A stretch of 8,447 nt of DNA from Phycisphaerae bacterium (GTDB lineage: Bacteria; Planctomycetota; Phycisphaerae; JAAYCJ01), in assembly GCA_015486815.1 (NCBI GenBank), contig WFQY01000318.1, forward strand, positions 1-8,447. Direction: 5' to 3'. The position numbers and the translations under genes are program-made. The notes beneath the pieces are model-generated. The model saw only the letters and a program-made list of their open reading frames with translations. It did no database searches and was not told the origin of the DNA. Within the stretch, counting starts at the first letter, position 1; every line of letters begins with the position of its first letter. Of the stretch, positions 6,624 through 8,447 are shown in pieces.

Positions 6624-7763
6624 ATGATAAATATGATGAATACAGAGCGTAAACAATATGTAAGAAGAGATCCGCGATATGGCAAGGATATATCGTCTTG
6701 CGGAATTGTGGGTTTTATCAATCACGATGGAAAACTTACCGACGGCTCATATATCCGCAGAGCAATAGCGAATATGCACGATAGGGGTAATGGGCTTGGT
6801 GGTGGATTCGCTGCTTACGGTATCTATCCGGAATATGCTGAGCTTTATGCGTTGCATATAATGTACGACAGTAAAGATGATGTACAAGATGTTGAAAAAT
6901 ATCTCAAGGAACATCTTAAAATTTATCATTCGGAAGATATTCCGATATTTGAAACACCTAAGGTGCCTGATTATCCGTATTTCAGGAGATATTTTGTTGA
7001 ACCGACGGAAAAACACAGAAAATTTCAGGCAGATGACGATTATATGGTCTCGATAGTAATGCATATTAACGTGCATTTTGAGCACGCATATATAATATCA
7101 AGCGGAAAGAATATGGGCGTATTCAAAGGTGTCGGATTTCCCGAAGACCTTGCGGAATTTTTCCGACTCGATGAATATGAGGGTTATATCTGGACAGCTC
7201 ATAATCGTTTTCCCACCAATACGCCAGGCTGGTGGGGCGGTGCACATCCGTTTGCTCTGCTCGACTGGTCGATTGTGCATAACGGCGAGATTTCAAGCTA
7301 TGGTACGAATCGCAGATATTTGGAGATGTTCGGCTATAATTGCACGCTGCAGACCGATACGGAAGTGGTGGCATATCTGATGGATCTGCTGGTGCGCAAA
7401 CACAATCTCGATTTTCAGGCAGCGTCAGCTGTCCTTGCTCCTCCGTTTTGGAAGGATATCGATTCGATGTCCGAAGAACGAAAAAACTATTATACGCAAT
7501 TGAGAATGATTTATGGCGGAGCAGCTCTCAATGGCCCGTTTGCATTTTTGATGGCTTATTCGCAGGGATTGATTGGCTTGAATGACAGAATAAAACTCAG
7601 GCCGTTGGTGGTAGCTGTCAATGGTCAGACAACGTATATGTCATCCGAAGAAGCTGCGATACGCGAAATATCACCCGAACTCGAACAGATATGGGCGCCT
7701 CGTGCGGGCTGGCCTGTGATTGCAAAGCTTAATGAATCACCCGTAATTATGAGCGTGGAGTAA
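6624..7763 (+). CDS. Class II glutamine amidotransferase subunit of glutamate synthase (archaeal-type GltB1)
   Basis: This 379-residue protein is the glutaminase part of glutamate synthase: it hydrolyses glutamine and supplies ammonia to the FMN subunit. The Ntn-hydrolase nucleophile is seen as C26 in SSCGIVGF. The glutamine-binding and oxyanion residues follow: R195 in HNRFPTNT, N220 and G221 in HNGEISSYG, and D245 in QTDTEVV. The long segment between C26 and R195 is typical of glutamate synthase-type amidotransferases. No start codon sits directly before Cys26, so a 25-residue leader must be removed, as in other GltB proteins, for the cysteine to become N-terminal. ATG 6624 is used (GGGAAG at 6610-6615), but in-frame ATGs at 6633 and 6636 are possible and would shorten the leader. 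It starts 17 bases after the FAD gene. Confidence 0.92.
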   Translation: MINMMNTERKQYVRRDPRYGKDISSCGIVGFINHDGKLTDGSYIRRAIANMHDRGNGLGGGFAAYGIYPEYAELYALHIMYDSKDDVQDVEKYLKEHLKIYHSEDIPIFETPKVPDYPYFRRYFVEPTEKHRKFQADDDYMVSIVMHINVHFEHAYIISSGKNMGVFKGVGFPEDLAEFFRLDEYEGYIWTAHNRFPTNTPGWWGGAHPFALLDWSIVHNGEISSYGTNRRYLEMFGYNCTLQTDTEVVAYLMDLLVRKHNLDFQAASAVLAPPFWKDIDSMSEERKNYYTQLRMIYGGAALNGPFAFLMAYSQGLIGLNDRIKLRPLVVAVNGQTTYMSSEEAAIREISPELEQIWAPRAGWPVIAKLNESPVIMSVE

Positions 7764-7769
7764 TAAACG

Positions 7770-8447
7770 ATGAGTGTTACGATAGATGCAAAAGGAATAT
7801 ACTACGCTGACCTAAATGAGCAGATACGTGAATATATACGCGAAGGCGAAAAGGAAATCGAAGTTATCAACGTCATAGGTCAGCGATATATAGGCGGTGG
7901 CATAAACGCAAAGGATGTTAAGATAACAGTCAAAGGTGTCGCTGGCGAAGACCTTGCTGCTTTTATGGAAGGCCCGACGATCGAAGTGATGAACAATGCT
8001 CAGGATTCGGTGGGCAATACGATGAATGACGGTCAGGTTATTATTCACGGACTGGCGGGCGATGTTATAGGATATGGTATGCGTGGTGGGACGGTATTTA
8101 TTCGTGATGATGTCGGTTATCGCGTAGGTATTCATATGAAAGGATTCAAAGACAAACAGCCTGTACTCGTCATTGGTGGTTGTGCGGGAGACTTTTTCGG
8201 TGAATATCAAGCGGGAGGCTGTCTGGTACTTCTCGGGCTGACCAAAACACGCAAAGAAAGCGTAGTCGGCGATTATTGCGGAACGGGAATGCACGGCGGG
8301 GTGATGTATATACGCGGCAATGTAAAGGAATCATATCTCGGTAAAGAAGTAAAAAAATTCGAACTTACCGATGACGATATTGCAAAATTAAAGCCCATTC
8401 TGAAAAAATTTGCTTCCATTTTTGGTGTTACTGAGGATATATTTGAC
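7770..8447 (+). CDS. Glutamate synthase GXGXG domain subunit (archaeal-type GltB3), 3'-truncated
   Basis: The open frame from ATG 7770 runs without a stop to the right edge (226 codons visible). It is the GXGXG beta-helix domain that forms the C-terminal structural part of bacterial GltB and is also related to FwdC/FmdC. The glycine-rich turns are visible: IGQRYIGGG, GNTMNDGQVIIHG, GYGMRGGTVFIRDDVG, IGGCAGDFFGEYQAGG, and GDYCGTGMHGGVMYIRG. Such domains hold the channel and scaffold between the glutaminase and synthase sites and have no catalytic residues of their own. The start lies 6 bases after the amidotransferase stop, with GGAG at 7757-7760. Standalone family members are only a little longer, so it should be near its end, though the stop is outside the window. 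The antisense open frame at 7812-8294 is not a competing gene. Confidence 0.9.
   Translation, partial: MSVTIDAKGIYYADLNEQIREYIREGEKEIEVINVIGQRYIGGGINAKDVKITVKGVAGEDLAAFMEGPTIEVMNNAQDSVGNTMNDGQVIIHGLAGDVIGYGMRGGTVFIRDDVGYRVGIHMKGFKDKQPVLVIGGCAGDFFGEYQAGGCLVLLGLTKTRKESVVGDYCGTGMHGGVMYIRGNVKESYLGKEVKKFELTDDDIAKLKPILKKFASIFGVTEDIFD

Noticed and set aside
7129..7585. Alternative + strand frames inside the amidotransferase gene
   Set aside because: They are out of frame with R195, N220, G221 and D245 of a clearly conserved class II amidotransferase and show no domain of their own.
7812..8294. Antisense open frame (160 codons) at the right end
   Set aside because: It lies opposite the GXGXG subunit, which has clear glycine-rich family repeats, correct spacing to the upstream gene and a ribosome-binding site. 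The antisense product has no recognisable motif.
1..8447. tRNA, rRNA, CRISPR arrays, insertion sequences or prophage genes
   Set aside because: No tRNA-like TTCGA arm context, no spaced repeats, no transposase or terminal inverted repeats were seen on either strand, and coding density leaves little room for them.

Overview
The window carries nine protein-coding genes, all on the + strand and tightly packed, in two functional blocks separated by a roughly 100-base gap at 2989-3088. The first gene is cut by the left edge and the last by the right edge. I see no RNA genes, insertion sequences, CRISPR arrays or phage genes. By eye the DNA is slightly AT-rich and the same codon style runs through all genes. 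All housekeeping proteins are bacterial (MEP-pathway IspF, bacterial CysS, RuvC). The sequence style and the style of the HAD protein recall Planctomycetota (Phycisphaerae-like), but that assignment is a low-confidence impression. The split glutamate synthase suggests an anaerobic or iron-sulfur-rich metabolism.

Left block (1-2988): a four-gene housekeeping operon. It holds the C-terminal part of a HAD-family hydrolase, ispF (isoprenoid synthesis), cysS (cysteinyl-tRNA synthetase) and ruvC (Holliday junction resolvase). The genes abut or overlap (1-base overlap, 0-base gap, 19-base overlap), so they are almost certainly co-transcribed although their functions are unrelated. Key catalytic or metal-binding residues of IspF, CysS and RuvC are all present.

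Gap (2989-3088): candidate promoter elements for the second block, including overlapping sigma70-like and sigma54-like matches, and an 8-bp inverted repeat whose right arm covers the Shine-Dalgarno sequence of the next gene.

Right block (3089-8447): a five-gene cluster for an archaeal-type ('split') glutamate synthase. The large subunit of ordinary bacterial GltB is here three genes: an FMN/Fe-S synthase core with an added two-cluster ferredoxin domain (gltB2-like), a class II glutamine amidotransferase (gltB1-like) and a GXGXG domain protein (gltB3-like, cut at the right edge). Between them lie a 16-cysteine four-cluster ferredoxin and an FAD/NAD(P)H oxidoreductase. The likely flow is NAD(P)H to FAD, then through the iron-sulfur chain to FMN, where 2-oxoglutarate plus glutamine-derived ammonia becomes glutamate. 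Cluster types of this kind are known in Thermotoga and methanogens (from memory), so this is an uncommon variant of a known enzyme rather than a wholly new system. The points most worth checking are its electron-input module, an extra cysteine in the synthase cluster motif, the non-N-terminal amidotransferase cysteine and the leader region.
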